A stretch of 64,000 nt of DNA, taken from NCBI RefSeq assembly GCF_017349315.1, contig NZ_JAFMPP010000013.1:1-64000 (forward strand), given 5' to 3'. The stretch's first letter is position 1. Each line of letters begins with the position of its first letter. Shown here in pieces: positions 1 to 7,683 of the stretch. This stretch comes from Jiella flava. Its GTDB lineage: Bacteria; Pseudomonadota; Alphaproteobacteria; Rhizobiales; Rhizobiaceae. Below the pieces are notes generated by a model. It was not told the DNA's origin and ran no database searches. It was given only the letters and a program-made list of their open reading frames with translations. Position numbers and translations under genes: made by a program.

Positions 1-343
1 AAAGCGAACCTCATATCGCTTCCCTCGCGAAGAAGGCTGCGGCCTTTTTTAGGATGTCGCGCTCCGCCTTCAGCTTGGCCACTTCCTTGCGCAGCCGGTC
101 AATCTCCTGCTGCTCCGGCTTCATCTGCCCATGGCCGGGAAAGGCATGCTGTGGATCGCTAGATAGTTCACGCACCCATTTGCGCAGCATGTTCTCGTGG
201 AGATCCAAGTCACGGGCCGCCTGCGCCACCGCAACGCCCCGATCCTTCACCAGTCTCACAGCCTCAAGCTTGAACTCGCGGCTGAACTTCCTTCTCTGCA
301 TTCCAACTCTCAAGTTCCGTTAAACACATTATCTCGGTGTCCA
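1..343 (-). mobile_element. IS3-family element, cut by window start
   Basis: The 5' part of an IS3-type insertion sequence. On the minus strand it begins at about 343 with TGGACACCGAGATAA, a typical IS3 terminus beginning TG, then carries orfA; orfB and the other end lie before position 1. An A6G run (minus strand, about 50-44) sits at the end of orfA, where IS3 elements make a programmed -1 frameshift to fuse OrfA and OrfB. The element interrupts the gene fragment at 344-531. The boundary at 343 is inferred from sequence character, not from a second copy. Confidence 0.75.
11..301 (-). CDS. IS3-family transposase OrfA
   Basis: A DNA-binding OrfA protein of about 96 residues. The N-terminal half is a helix-turn-helix of the HTH_8 type (RRKFSREFKLEAVRLV, then AQAARDLDLHENMLRKWVRE). 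It is followed by a leucine-zipper-like coiled coil (EQQEIDRLRKEVAKLKAERDILKKA) that mediates OrfA multimerisation in this family. ATG at 301 is preferred because the family usually starts just before the basic RRKF segment; an ATG 12 bases upstream also exists. The slippery A6G run lies at the KK codons. OrfB is outside the window, so activity cannot be judged. Confidence 0.85.
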   Translation of the reverse strand: MQRRKFSREFKLEAVRLVKDRGVAVAQAARDLDLHENMLRKWVRELSSDPQHAFPGHGQMKPEQQEIDRLRKEVAKLKAERDILKKAAAFFAREAI

Positions 344-531
344 CGAAACCGGCAGAAGGCCAACGAGCGTCCGTTTCGGCCAGCGCGGCGATCTGCGCTT
401 TGAGGGACCGATATAGTCCTGCGCCGTGGTTTCGAGAACGGCACGACGCTCGGCGAGACTGGCCTGAGGGTGCTCATAGCCAAAGCGCTCCGCAATGGCG
501 CGCAACGCTTTTTTGCCTTCGCCGACGCCAA
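344..531 (-). pseudogene. Gene fragment of unknown function between two IS elements
   Basis: A 188-base remnant with clear coding character on the minus strand (EGKKALRAIAERFGYEHPQ, then SLAERRAVLETTAQDYIG). The reading then shifts at the GGTCCCTCAAA stretch (about 400) into LKAQIAALAETDARWPSAGF, as if one base had been lost. It is bounded by the IS3 terminus at 343 and the IS256-derived element at 532, so both ends are truncated. I do not recognise the family; the helical, alanine- and glutamate-rich character gives no function. Confidence 0.4.
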
Positions 532-971
532 GGGGACTATCAGGAATTCTGTGTGTGTGTGTGCGGGCGTTTGAACATTGTCAGGCCATGGCCTGTCAAA
601 GCCCGGGAAGCGGCGCTGATATTTGGCGATAAGCTGCGGATCGAAGCTCGACTGCCGGTCCCGTGGAACAGAAAGCTCGAACTTGCCGCTGTCGGTCGTG
701 ACGGTCTTCTTGCCGTAGCCGTTGCGGCCGTTGCCAGCACCGTTCTCGCCGGCAAGATGATGATCCATCTCGGCGTTCAGCGCCCGTTCGGCCAAAGCCT
801 TCTTCAGGCCGTCAAGCAAACCGCCCGGATCAAAGGCGGTCTTCGGATCGGCGCCCGACAAAAGCTGGTCGAGCAATGCGTCTGGGATGCTGGGTTCCCT
901 GCGGCGGGCCATGGGTGATCTCCTTCGGTCCCATTATGCCCCGCCCACACACGGAATTCCTGACAGTCCCC
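532..971 (-). mobile_element. Internally deleted IS256-family element with both inverted ends
   Basis: A short element of about 440 bases with matching termini. The left end reads GGGGACTATCAGGAATTC followed by a GT run; the right end, reversed, reads GGGGACTGTCAGGAATTC followed by GTGTGTG. Between them lies only the first third of an IS256 transposase (598-912) joined straight to the 3' end, so roughly two thirds of the gene is missing. It resembles a MITE-like, non-autonomous derivative. I see no obvious 8-9 base target duplication at the flanks. It interrupts the IS630 remnant at 972. Confidence 0.7.
598..912 (-). pseudogene. IS256-family transposase, N-terminal fragment
   Basis: The protein starts MARRREPSIPDALLDQLLSG and keeps the IS256 (mutator-type) N-terminal region through NGYGKKTVTTDSGKFELSVP and DPQLIAKYQRRFPGFD, about 105 residues of a family normally near 400. 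The DDE catalytic domain is absent: after FD the sequence runs into the 3' end of the element. A second copy at 4844-5191 shares this N-terminus, identical near the start and diverged further in. It could not transpose by itself; whether it responds to a full-length copy elsewhere is unknown. Confidence 0.8.
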
Positions 972-1281
972 ATACCGAGCGGTAGTCGACCGTCAGGCCG
1001 CGCTCCTCGGCGAATTCCCTGACCAGGACGCGCAGCGTGAAGGGCGCTTTTGTGCAGCGCCGGCGCAGCCACTCGGCATGCGCGCCGGCGATCTTCTTCG
1101 GCTTGTGCCCGCCCATCTGGCCGCGCTCCACGCTGCCGGTCTCACGATGACGCTGCAGCCATTTGACCGCCGTGCTCACCGCACCCCCGAAGCGCTCCGC
1201 CGCCTGATGGCGCGACAGACCGCCCTCGAGCACCCCCGCTACCACCCGCTCACGCAGGTCCATCGAATAAGGTCGACGCAT
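972..1281 (-). pseudogene. IS630-family transposase, N-terminal remnant
   Basis: The minus-strand start MRRPYSMDLRERVVAGVLEG, followed by SRHQAAERFGGAVSTAVKWL, is the helix-turn-helix DNA-binding domain of IS630/Tc1-mariner transposases. The chain continues to LVREFAEERGLTVDYRSVW and is then cut by the IS256 derivative at 971. The DDE domain does not resume on the other side, so this is a dead fragment of about 103 codons. From 1282 to 1428 I see no gene. Confidence 0.8.
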
Positions 1282-1428
1282 CCATCCTGGCCTCCGATCC
1301 CAGCCAGCATGTTGAATCAGATGGGCGCCGCCGATGGAATCCCCTTCCGATTCAGACCAAATTCATCCCGATCTAGCGAGTCGGCTGCGGGATATTGCGC
1401 TGCAAACTACCCGACAACTATGCAGCGG

Positions 1429-1839
1429 CTACCACATTCCGCTGGGCGATGTCGAAACAACGATGGAAATTTTGCTCGCGGCAAGCTGCGGAAGGGCCTC
1501 CCTACCGCATAGCCACTGATGCCGATCCTTCGCCAGTGGTTCGGTGAATGGCTCTAGGAGACCGGCTACAAGTTTCCACTGATGGCGCGAATTGAGCCAA
1601 TCAAAGCCACGCGCCGCGGACGTCCGTACTCCTGTTGGCTTCTCGGTTGCAATCATTGTCAGATGATCGAAGTTCAGGAGGTTGACCCCCTCTAATGAAC
1701 GAACATCCTGACGGCTTGACTCACCTTGGCTCAAGCGTGCCGCAGCCAGATGGAGGACAGAAAATTCCCCAGGCAATATGCCGAACATTCTGATCAAAGG
1801 GCAATCTATTGAGCCATCTGATAGGTATTCTACGTCCAT
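1429..1839 (-). CDS. Candidate immunity protein for the RHS toxin tip
   Basis: A 136-residue protein beginning MDVEYLSDGSIDCPLIRMFG. ATG at 1839 is chosen because AGAGGG lies eight bases upstream and because it starts only 20 bases after the stop of the RHS-tip gene. That tight toxin-then-partner spacing is standard for polymorphic toxin/immunity pairs. There is no signal peptide, no transmembrane segment and no domain I recognise. The immunity role is an inference from position only. Confidence 0.55.
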   Translation of the reverse strand: MDVEYLSDGSIDCPLIRMFGILPGEFSVLHLAAARLSQGESSRQDVRSLEGVNLLNFDHLTMIATEKPTGVRTSAARGFDWLNSRHQWKLVAGLLEPFTEPLAKDRHQWLCGREALPQLAASKISIVVSTSPSGMW

Positions 1840-1859
1840 TTGGCACCCTCTTACGTCTG

Positions 1860-2468
1860 CTAGGCTTCTTGGTTCCCTACGCCTAAGCAGGGCGGAGAAA
1901 GTGGCGACGGAGAAAGAGGCCGATTCTTCCACGGAGAATTCCAATCGTTCCATGGATTGTAGTCCCAGTGTGGCTCCGGATGCCACTTATCCTGTGGATG
2001 AAACCGCCATTCGCCATGCTGTGGATCGAACCAGCGAGGGTTCTGCTTGCTTGTTCCCTCTGGATAGCGCCACGTCCAGTCAGGAGTCCAGCCAGGCGGT
2101 TTAGGCTGACCAGGCGGAGGCGGAGGCGTCCGGAGCCAATCGAAGTACCACCATGGCCTTGCAAATAGAAAGAACTCCTGGAGCCCTGAAGGATCATAAG
2201 CGCCGACCGGATTGCCGTCCGCATATGCATAGAGGCTTGGTCCGGCGATCCATCCGAGGGGGTCGGGCTGGGTGTAGCGACCGAGGGTGGCGTCGTAATA
2301 ACGATGCCAATTGTAAGACAGGCCGCTTTCGAGCTGGAACCACTGGCCGGGAAAGCGGGCATCGAGAGAGGCAGGCCCCGCGACGGAGATGAGGCCGCCA
2401 AAGGGGCGGTACTTCGCCCGCCAGACGACGTCCATGTCGTCATGGTCCTCGACGGCGCACCCTGGCAT
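1860..2468 (-). CDS. RHS core fragment with C-terminal toxin tip
   Basis: About 202 residues. Residues 30-95 are the RHS repeat-associated core: RFPGQWFQLESGLSYNWHRY, then YDATLGRYTQPDPLG and YAYADGNPVGAYDPSGL. In this family that core marks the border between the RHS shell and a variable toxin. The remaining 105 residues form the tip: a proline-rich linker, then an aromatic, charged domain with WRYPEGTSKQNPRWFD and HPEPHWDYNPW. The frame is closed by a stop just upstream of 2468, so the shell-forming repeats are missing. It is either an orphan tip module or a decayed gene. The toxin activity is not identifiable with confidence; a nuclease-like polymorphic toxin is the most likely guess. Confidence 0.7.
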   Translation of the reverse strand: MPGCAVEDHDDMDVVWRAKYRPFGGLISVAGPASLDARFPGQWFQLESGLSYNWHRYYDATLGRYTQPDPLGWIAGPSLYAYADGNPVGAYDPSGLQEFFLFARPWWYFDWLRTPPPPPGQPKPPGWTPDWTWRYPEGTSKQNPRWFDPQHGEWRFHPQDKWHPEPHWDYNPWNDWNSPWKNRPLSPSPLSPPCLGVGNQEA

Positions 2469-2493
2469 GGAATGTCACAGCGGCGCGTCATCG

Positions 2494-3081
2494 TCATGAT
2501 GCGCCCCGCGACCAAATCATATAACTTTCACCGTCGTAAATTCCAGTTATGATAAATTTTGATGAATAGATAATATCTTGAATTTCACTGTAACATTTTT
2601 CTCCATCGTCACCCGTACAAAACATCAGAAAACACTGAGGATAGCCAGTTCCATCGATAAAATCTGCGACAGTATCAATATCCATGAATTTTGTCTCATT
2701 AAAGAAAAATATATTTCCATTAATTATAATGTAACTCCAATCAAAACAATCCTTATCTTCTTCATCATACATAAAATCGTAAGAATATAATTTCATGTTT
2801 TCATGATTACTTTTAATGAAATCTGCTAATTCGCGGAATAAAGTTACGACAGGTCGCATGTAACCTTTATCAAGCTCGATTATTTGCCCTGGCGGAGTGA
2901 CCCCACCCTGTGAAAAAGAATGCAGTCTCTCCTCGCTTAAACCCTTCGGGGCGATGACCTGAAATCGTCCTCTGCGTAGAAAGCTTGGCAAATTATCGAT
3001 GTCCGCGCGAATGTAACCAATTTTATCGATCGTATACTTGATTCCAGATTCAGCCGAGATATCGCGTAGGTTGATTTCCAT
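2494..3081 (-). CDS. AT-rich candidate immunity protein of the second toxin tip
   Basis: A 195-residue acidic protein (MEINLRDISAESGIKYTIDK to GIYDGESYMIWSRGAS). It is rich in Asp, Phe, Tyr and Ile and encoded by DNA far more AT-rich than its surroundings, which suggests recent transfer. It starts 12 bases after the stop of the tip gene at 3094, with GGAG nine bases ahead of ATG. No signal peptide or membrane segment is visible and I do not recognise the family. Position, acidity and foreign composition fit an immunity protein; this is inference. Confidence 0.6.
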   Translation of the reverse strand: MEINLRDISAESGIKYTIDKIGYIRADIDNLPSFLRRGRFQVIAPKGLSEERLHSFSQGGVTPPGQIIELDKGYMRPVVTLFRELADFIKSNHENMKLYSYDFMYDEEDKDCFDWSYIIINGNIFFFNETKFMDIDTVADFIDGTGYPQCFLMFCTGDDGEKCYSEIQDIIYSSKFIITGIYDGESYMIWSRGAS

Positions 3082-3093
3082 ATCATGGCTCCG

Positions 3094-3417
3094 TTATCGC
3101 TTCGGCTCGACCCGACCGTCTTCCCAGAACTGCCATCTTTTGTCACCTGGGTCTCGGCCTCTATCTGTAAAATCATAGTGCGGCCCGGCTGGTGGACCAT
3201 GGTTTAAATCGGGGTGCACGCTCTGTTCGGGATTCGATGGATTTCGGTAGCCCCCTTTTTCACCGCCTGGCTCATCTGGGCCCTGCCATTCCCACTGTTT
3301 ACCATCTGCTCCTACTGGCGGATTGGCGGGATTTCCCCAGTCGACTTGCGGCAAGTCCTTCCCATGCTGCGGCTTCTCCGCCATCGGGACCAACAACGGC
3401 CCCATGAAGTGGGACAC
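3094..3417 (-). pseudogene. Polymorphic toxin C-terminal tip, 5' end removed by IS3
   Basis: The last ~107 codons of a toxin gene. A linker (GPLLVPMAEKPQHGKDLPQV) precedes a small domain with WEWQGPDEPGGEKGGYRNP, HPDLNHGPPAGPHYDFTD and KRWQFWEDGRVEPKR. The HPDLNH...GPH-aromatic-D pattern recalls tips annotated in databases as polymorphic toxins of the type 37 kind, but I give that name from memory. The frame enters from the terminus of the IS3 element at 3410, so the RHS or other carrier portion has been lost and the apparent ATG at 3417 lies inside the IS end. It is probably not expressed as an exported toxin now. Confidence 0.6.
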
Positions 3418-3610
3418 CCCCGGAAACTCACTGATTTTCGGTTGAATCTCGAATTCGGGTCGATTTTGGCCGAGGTCGTTGGCGTCGACGCCGATCTGGC
3501 TTTTGCAAGCGGTGCTTTACCGGCGTTCTTGGCTCATTGAACAGGACCCCCTTTCGATCGGACAGTCGGCATAGCCCTGGAGGCTTGGGGATATCCCTGA
3601 GCACGTGCTC

Positions 3611-3988
3611 ATGTCTGACTTCGAAATCATCACCGGTGGCGGCCGTCGGCGACGCTGGTCTGCGAGCGAGAAGCTGCGCATCGTCGAGGAGATCCTGGAC
3701 GGGCGCGAGACCGTTTCGGTCATCGCTCGCCGTCATGGCGTGGCTCCCAATCTTCTGTATCGTTGGCGCCGTCTGATGCTGGAGGGGGGAGCGGTCGCGG
3801 TGAGTGGCGACGACGCGGTGACGAGCGACCGGACCGTCCGGCAGATGGAAGAGCGCATCCGCGAGCTGGAACGCCTGCTCGGCCGCAAGACGCTCGAAAA
3901 CGAGATCCTGAAGGACGCGCTGGCAAAGGCGCGCCCAAAAAAACCGACCTGGCCGCCCTTGTCGCGGCCGAAGGACGGTTCGCGATGA
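3611..3988 (+). CDS. IS3-family transposase OrfA (copy A)
   Basis: About 125 residues. A helix-turn-helix (RRRRWSASEKLRIVEEILDG, then VIARRHGVAPNLLYRWRRLM) is followed by a coiled coil (RQMEERIRELERLLGRKTLE). ATG at 3611 is preferred to the GTG at 3605. Near the C-terminus, seven A residues at 3937-3943 (codons AAA AAA) form the slippery site. A -1 slip there changes KKPTWPP into KKTDLAALVAAEG and continues into OrfB, producing the OrfAB transposase typical of IS3 elements. Confidence 0.85.
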   Translation: MSDFEIITGGGRRRRWSASEKLRIVEEILDGRETVSVIARRHGVAPNLLYRWRRLMLEGGAVAVSGDDAVTSDRTVRQMEERIRELERLLGRKTLENEILKDALAKARPKKPTWPPLSRPKDGSR

Positions 3989-4816
3989 CGGCGGTCGCCA
4001 AGACGATCGGCGTTTCCCGCTCCAATCTGTCCCGGCGCCGGAGCGAGGCCGCAAAGCCGCGTCGCGCCTATTCAAAGGCTGGCGACGCGGCGGTCCTGCC
4101 GTTGATCCGGACGCTTGTCGAAGAGCGCCCCACATACGGCTACCGGCGCATCACCGCACTCTTGAACCGGCTCTTGCGAAAGCGTGACGAGCCGCCGTGC
4201 AATCACAAACGGGTCTTTCGGATCATGAAACGCAACGGCTTGCTTCTGGCGCGCTCCGGCTGCGATCGGCCCGTCCGCGCTCATGATGGCAAGGTCGTCA
4301 CGATGCGATCGAACATCCGGTGGTGCTCCGATGGCTTCGAATTTCGCTGCTGGAACGGCCAGATCGTCCGATGCGCCTTTCTGATCGACGCCCATGACCG
4401 CGAGATCATCGCCTGGAAAGCCGTGGCTGGCTCCGGCATCAGCGGCTCCGACATCCGCGACGTGATGCTCAAAGCCGTCGAGACGCGCTTCACCGCCTTG
4501 CGCGCCCCCGAGCCGATCGAACTCCTGTCGGACAATGGTTCGGCTTATACCGCAAAAAACCCAGGTCTTCGCCCGCCAACTCGGCCTGAAGTCCTGCTTC
4601 ACTCCGGTCGCGAGCCCGCAGAGCAACGGCATCAGCGAAGCCTTCGTCAAAACGTTCAAACGCGATTATGTGGAGGTGAACCCCGTACCGGACGCCGTAA
4701 CGGCTCTGCAAAACATCGCCGGATGGTTCGAGGACTACAACGACAACCATCCTCACTCCGGGCTGAAATGGCGCTCGCCCCGCGAGTTCCGATCAGCCCA
4801 AGCCGCAACGGCATGA
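3985..4816 (+). pseudogene. IS3-family transposase OrfB (copy A), frameshifted
   Basis: The integrase-like half: HTH_21-type region (YGYRRITALLNRLLRKRDEP), then the DDE core with WCSDGFEF, SDNGSAYTAK and, after the shift, GISEAFVKTFKRDY, which carries the catalytic Glu, ending HPHSGLKWRSPREF. The reading frame changes at the A6 run, 4554-4559. Frame one runs on as NPGLRPP; the conserved VFARQLGLKSCFTPVASPQS lies in another frame. The partial copy at 11322-11873 has A7 at the same place, and an uninterrupted frame would need A5 or A8. Unless slippage restores it, the catalytic Glu is lost. Confidence 0.8.
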
Positions 4817-4843
4817 CTGTCCGCTCAAACGGAGGCAAGTCCA

Positions 4844-5247
4844 TCCCCGAGCGTACATCGAGATGACTTTCTCATCAAAGCCCGGAAAGCGGCGCTGGTA
4901 CTTGGCAATGAGCTGTGGGTCGAAGCTCGATTGTCGATCCCGGGGAACGGACAGCTCGAACTTGCCGCTGTCCGTCGTCACCGTCTTCTTGCCGTAGCCG
5001 TTGCGGCCGTTTGCGGCGCCATTCTCGCCGGAAAGATGATGATCCATCTCGGCGTTCAGCGCCCGTTCGGCCAAAGCCTTCTTCAGGCCGTCAAGCAAAC
5101 CGCCCGGATCAAAGGCGGTCTTCGGATCGGCGCCCGACAAAAGCTGGTCGAGCAATGCGTCTGGGATGCTGGGTTCCTTGCGGCGGGCCATGGGTGATCT
5201 CCTTCGGTCCCATTATGCCCGCACACACACGGAATTCCTGACAGTCC
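4844..5247 (-). mobile_element. IS256-family remnant, 5' third only
   Basis: Transposase start at 5191 (MARRKEPSIPDALLDQLLSG) through PGFDEKVISMYARG, about 116 codons, abruptly joined to the right end of the IS3 element at 4843. Upstream of the start the IS256 terminal repeat GGACTGTCAGGAATTCCGTG (reversed, ending at 5247) is intact. The DDE domain and the distal repeat are missing. It matches the copy at 598-912, nearly identical over the first ~60 codons and more divergent after. It is the right boundary of the IS-rich zone; 5248-5467 holds no gene I can support. Confidence 0.8.
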
Positions 5248-5467
5248 TTCGTACTCATAGGCGGATGCCTATGCCTTATCGGCTATGCCGCCTTTCCGGT
5301 CAAAACGGGGTGCGCTCCACCCGACCAGGCAAGCCGGAGAACGCGATGGACAAGCGCCTGCTACACACACATGGGGACACGATCTCGTACGGCACACCGA
5401 CACCCGGCATGTTTTTTGCTTGATCCCTTTGAATTGATCGGCGTCAATCTATGGCAAGGCAAATCCC

Positions 5468-6505
5468 ATGCAGATAGTAAGCACGATTGCCTCGGGCCCC
5501 ACACAAGCGCTGCTCGCTACCATTGCAAGGCGCGGAGCCAATCCTACGTCCGTAATGGCCCGAGTTGGCCTGCAATCCAGCCAACTGCGAGGGGACAACC
5601 GCGTCGTCCCGCTTGCAACGTTCACCACAATTCTGGAAGTTGCCGCTGCCGAGCAAGATAAAACAACATTCGGACTGGAACTCGGCAGAGGATTTCCGGT
5701 AGAAGAGCTAGGTCCAATTGCCACATTATTTATGTCATCAAACAATTTTGGAGATGCGCTTGAAAAATTCACACGATATTTTCCTTGCCTGCAAAGCAGG
5801 ACAAGAAGTGCTCTTTCAATAAGCAATGGTACGGCGCGGCTCGCCTATTCCATAGGCGACACAACGGTTCGCTTTCGAACACAAGACGCCATATTCACGC
5901 TGGCGTTGGAATATTCGATGATCCGCAAATTATTGAGGCGGGATTGGCAATGCTGTCATGTCGATTTTGAGCATTCTCCCGACGAGGATCTCGATACCTA
6001 CAGGGTCCATTTCTCCTGCCCAATCCGCTTCCGGCAGCGTGAGAACGCCATCAGTTTCCCTGCAAGCTACTTGAATGAACCCATTCCTCACTCGGACAGT
6101 TTTCAACATGCTCGGATCGAACAGTCGCTAGGCGACATGATGCGGGGCAATCAGGCACGCCTCGATTTGATTGCGGGACTGGAAGCATGGATAACGGCTT
6201 GCCTGGCTCGCTCTGTAGCAGTCGACATCGAGTGCGCGGCAAGCGATTTTGGAATGAGCCTGCGTACCTTTCAACGCAAGCTTGAAGAGCAGGGCATAAA
6301 TTATCTCGACATCCGCAACAAGGTCCGCTGCCAGATCGCCAAGTGCATGCTCGCGGGAACCAGGCTTTCCGTCACAGGAATAGCTTACAGTCTGGGTTAT
6401 AGTGAAACTAGCGCATTCTCGCGCGGGTTCCGGCACCAGGTTGGAATGTCGCCTGCCGCCTATCGTGCGGTATTTGGAGCCGTTCACTCAATACCACCTC
6501 AATGA
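5468..6505 (+). CDS. AraC-family transcriptional regulator
   Basis: 345 residues. The N-terminal ~200 residues fit the arabinose-binding-like domain found in AraC regulators of the OruR/ArgR type (GLELGRGFPVEELGPIATLF). The C-terminal 100 residues hold the paired helix-turn-helix: FGMSLRTFQRKLEEQGINYL, then GYSETSAFSRGFRHQVGMSP. The gene is less GC-rich than the chromosome. It reads toward a permease and a copper amine oxidase, from which a dead IS481-like element now separates it. A role as amine-responsive activator of those genes is inferred from neighbourhood. Confidence 0.85.
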   Translation: MQIVSTIASGPTQALLATIARRGANPTSVMARVGLQSSQLRGDNRVVPLATFTTILEVAAAEQDKTTFGLELGRGFPVEELGPIATLFMSSNNFGDALEKFTRYFPCLQSRTRSALSISNGTARLAYSIGDTTVRFRTQDAIFTLALEYSMIRKLLRRDWQCCHVDFEHSPDEDLDTYRVHFSCPIRFRQRENAISFPASYLNEPIPHSDSFQHARIEQSLGDMMRGNQARLDLIAGLEAWITACLARSVAVDIECAASDFGMSLRTFQRKLEEQGINYLDIRNKVRCQIAKCMLAGTRLSVTGIAYSLGYSETSAFSRGFRHQVGMSPAAYRAVFGAVHSIPPQ

Positions 6506-6574
6506 TTAACAAGTGGCATCGCGACATATGGTGACCTGCAACTGGATCTTCATCCACGCAGACTGAGATGGTCT

Positions 6575-7676
6575 GTCCTCTTAAGCTTCTTTCCATGCTA
6601 TTCTTGGGAAGGAGGATCGCCCCATGGAACAGTCATAATCACGCAAGTCTGCGGGGCCGCGTGATGCGGCGACGAAGGTCGCGTATCATCGGCTGAGTGT
6701 CTTGGATCTGGCCAAGGAGCTGGGCAACGTTGCCGAGGCGTGCCGGCAGCGCGGCCTCGACCGCACCAGCTTCCACGAATGGAAGCGGCGCTTTCAGACA
6801 CAGGGCTTCGAGGGCCTGAAAGACCTGCCGCCGATCCACAAGAGCCATCCGCAGACGACCCCGCCGGCGACGGTGGAGCGGATCCGGGCCTTGGCGCTCG
6901 AGCATCCGGCCTATGGCTGCAACCGGCTCGAGGCGCTGTTGCGCCTGGAAGGGATCGCCGTCTCGGCCATCACCATTCAGAAGATCCTGAATGCCGCCGC
7001 TCTCGGCACGCGCACCGACCGCTGGCTGGCGCTGGAAAAGGCCAATGCGGACAGAGAGATCGCGATCACGCCCGAGCAGGCGGCGTTCATCTAGAAGCTG
7101 ACCCCCTGCTTCCGCGAGCGCCATGTCGAGAGTTCGGCGCCCGGCGGACTCCTGTCGGCCGACACCGTCTTCGTCGGCAATCTCAAGGGCATCGGCAAGG
7201 TCTATCTGCATGCCGTCGTCGACACCTACGGCTCCTATGCCTTCGGCTTTCTGCACGTCTCCAAGCAGCCCGAGGCGGCCGTCGCCGTGCTCCACAACGA
7301 GGTGCTGCCCTTCTATCGCCATCTCGACCTGCCGGTCGGCGCCGTCCTCACCGACAACGGCCGAGAATTCTGCGGCACCGACAAGCATCCCGACGAGCTC
7401 TATCTCGACCTCAACGGCATCGAGCACCGGCGCACCAGGGTCCGCACCCCGAAGACCAACGGCTTCGTCGAGCGCTTCAACGGCACCATCCTCGACGAGT
7501 CCTTCCGCGTCACGATGCGCGAGACGTTCTATGAAACCGTCGAGGCCCTGCAGGCCGATCTCGATGCATGGCTCGTCCACGACAACACCGAACGCCCGCA
7601 TCTCGGCTACCGCAACATGGGCCGCAGGCCGGTCGAAACCGTCATGTCATTCGTCAGCCAAGAAGCTTAAGAGGAC
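6575..7676 (+). mobile_element. IS481-like element with 17-base perfect terminal repeats
   Basis: Left end GTCCTCTTAAGCTTCTT begins at 6575, and its exact inverse ends at 7676, giving an element of about 1.1 kb. It holds one DDE transposase gene inactivated by two in-frame stops. It sits between the AraC regulator gene and the permease gene, and could have separated a regulator from its promoter target. I see no convincing target duplication immediately outside the repeats. Confidence 0.8.
6624..7670 (+). pseudogene. DDE transposase (IS481-like) with two nonsense codons
   Basis: One frame of 349 codons runs from ATG 6624 to the stop at 7668-7670. TAA at 6636-6638 interrupts codon 5, and TAG at 7092-7094 interrupts codon 157 (AAFI-stop-KLTPCFRERH). 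Apart from these the chain is collinear: N-terminal helix-turn-helix (NVAEACRQRGLDRTSFHEW), then an rve core with LSADTVFVGNLKG, LTDNGREFCGTD and TNGFVERFNGTILDE, which supply the D, D and E residues. Each stop is one substitution from a sense codon (CAA and GAG respectively). A TTG at 6702 could restart after the first stop but not pass the second. Confidence 0.85.
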
Positions 7677-7683
7677 GCCTACG

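Larger units (their letters stand above)
3410..4843 (+). mobile_element. IS3-family element, copy A, full length but frameshifted
   Basis: About 1434 bases. The left end is TGGGACACCCCCGG and the right end, reversed, is TGGACTTGCCTCCG, imperfectly matched as usual for IS3. It contains orfA, an A7 frameshift site at 3937-3943 and orfB. A partial copy of the 3' half (552 bases) lies inverted at 11322-11873, which fixes the right boundary. The three bases flanking each end do not match, so the two flanks are not from one original target. That is consistent with recombination between copies. Confidence 0.8.

Noticed and set aside
550-562. GT dinucleotide run as a phase-variable promoter
   Set aside because: It is part of the IS256 terminal repeat, which has the same GT-rich end on the other side.
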